DNA from: Microbacterium luteolum
Lineage (GTDB): Bacteria > Actinomycetota > Actinomycetes > Actinomycetales > Microbacteriaceae
Length of the DNA: 64,000 nucleotides
NCBI RefSeq assembly: GCF_039533965.1
Contig: NZ_BAAAUN010000001.1
Coordinates: 248,001 to 312,000 of the forward strand
Direction of reading: 5' to 3'
Position numbers and translations under genes: made by a program. The notes beneath the pieces were generated by a model that worked only from the letters and a program-made list of their open reading frames with translations, searched no databases and had not been told where the DNA came from. Positions 63,429 through 64,000 of the stretch are shown here, piece after piece (position 1 is the stretch's first letter; the number at the start of each line of letters is the position of its first letter).

Positions 63429-64000
63429 TCAGCGTTCGATGAAGACACCCTTGCCGACGACGGTGATCCCCGACTCGGTGACCGTGAAGCCGCGCGCCAG
63501 GTCTCGCTCGCGGTCGACTCCGACGGTCGCGCCGTCGGCCAGCACGACATTCTTGTCGAGGATCGCGCGATGCACCCGCGACCCCTGGCCCAGCTGCACA
63601 TGGTCGAACACCACCGAGTCCGTGATGGTCGAGCCGCCGCCTGCGAGCGTCCACGGCCCGACCACGCTGCGCTCGAGATGCGTGCCCGAGAGCACGGAGC
63701 CGAGCGAGACGATCGAGTCGATGGCGTTGCCGATGCGTCCGACCGAGTCCCGGACGAACTTCGCCGGCGGCGAGTTGACCGCCTGCGAGTGGATCGGCCA
63801 CTCCATGTTGTAGAGGTTGAAGATCGGAAGCGTCGAGATCAGGTCGCGGTGGGCATCGAAGAACGAGTCGATCGTCCCCACGTCCCGCCAGTACGACCGG
63901 TCGCGCGGCGAGGACCCGGGGACCTCGTTCTGCTTCATGTCGTAATAGCCCGCTTCACCGCGATCGACGAAGTAGGGCACGATGTCGCCGCCCATGTCGT
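63429..64000 (-). CDS. glgC: Glucose-1-phosphate adenylyltransferase (C-terminal part)
   Basis: The 3' part of glgC; the frame runs off the right edge, so the start lies beyond the window. It makes ADP-glucose for glycogen or trehalose synthesis. Visible are DMGGDIVPYFVDRG, YWRDVGTIDSFFDAH and the C-terminal left-handed beta-helix repeats (NAIDSIVSLGSVLSG, VFDHVQLGQGSRVHRAIL). The end GVFIER is typical. At least 190 residues are present of about 410 expected. serB follows 50 bases downstream with its own promoter. Confidence 0.93.
   Translation of the reverse strand, partial: DMGGDIVPYFVDRGEAGYYDMKQNEVPGSSPRDRSYWRDVGTIDSFFDAHRDLISTLPIFNLYNMEWPIHSQAVNSPPAKFVRDSVGRIGNAIDSIVSLGSVLSGTHLERSVVGPWTLAGGGSTITDSVVFDHVQLGQGSRVHRAILDKNVVLADGATVGVDRERDLARGFTVTESGITVVGKGVFIER

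Overview
This window is a 64 kb stretch of a high-GC actinobacterial chromosome. Gene content and order (dnaJ-rsmE-HIT-phoH-ybeY-CBS-era, leuA-recO-uppS, dusB-dgt-dnaG, tkt-tal-pgi-zwf-opcA-pgl, ctaA/ctaB, suf) and protein style fit the family Microbacteriaceae, most likely Microbacterium. That assignment is inference from the sequence, not a database result. Coding density is very high, many neighbours overlap by 1-8 bases (ATGA/GTGA), GTG starts are common and the tRNA does not encode CCA. I see no phage, transposon, CRISPR array or genomic island. No gap between genes exceeds 300 bases.

Layout. 1-6.0 kb: chaperone, RNA-modification and RNA-processing cluster ending in era. 6.0-9.2 kb: a sigma-factor/membrane-protein pair, a quinone-oxidoreductase-like MDR protein and a lipoprotein. 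9.2-14.1 kb: leuA with a structured leucine leader, a TRIC-like membrane protein, recO, uppS and a small P-loop kinase-like protein. 14.2-20.7 kb: DsbA-like thiol protein, glutathione peroxidase, dusB, dgt, dnaG and an orphan ABC ATPase. 20.7-29.9 kb: tRNA-Asn, then accessory metabolism (NUDIX, DapA-like aldolase, double Lrp regulator, amino-acid permease plus zinc ADH, methyltransferase plus flavin oxidoreductase opposed by an XRE-cupin regulator), a lipoprotein and def. 29.9-39.1 kb: DMT transporter and the pentose-phosphate operon on the minus strand. 39.3-42.1 kb: haem O and haem A synthases. 42.1-48.9 kb: suf Fe-S assembly operon, a PatB/MalY-type PLP enzyme and an MFS exporter. 48.8-52.1 kb: a TetR regulator, an ECF-type ATPase/T-component pair and an acyltransferase whose promoters share one operator motif. 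52.2-56.5 kb: two-component system, DedA, ABC-F. 56.5-64.0 kb: mixed metabolism, SURF1, two small conserved proteins, fabG-like reductase, serB and the 3' part of glgC.

The most interesting signals are non-coding. (1) Upstream of leuA a 15-codon leucine leader peptide overlaps an H-type pseudoknot, the previously described actinobacterial LEU element. Its rare CUU leucine codons are perfectly complementary over 9 bases to the leuA ribosome-binding site, which suggests translational attenuation with the codons acting as anti-Shine-Dalgarno. (2) About a dozen genes show a -10 element TANNNT exactly 6-7 bases before the start codon, the mark of leaderless mRNAs; this fixes several starts. (3) A TetR gene and an ECF ABC pair diverge from one palindromic -10 next to two tandem TGAAC-N3-GTTCA sites resembling the BioQ biotin-repressor motif, and a variant with the same core sits at the promoter of the next gene, an acyltransferase. 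(4) The suf operon lacks sufR, sufS and sufU here and its mRNA is predicted to begin with a long hairpin.
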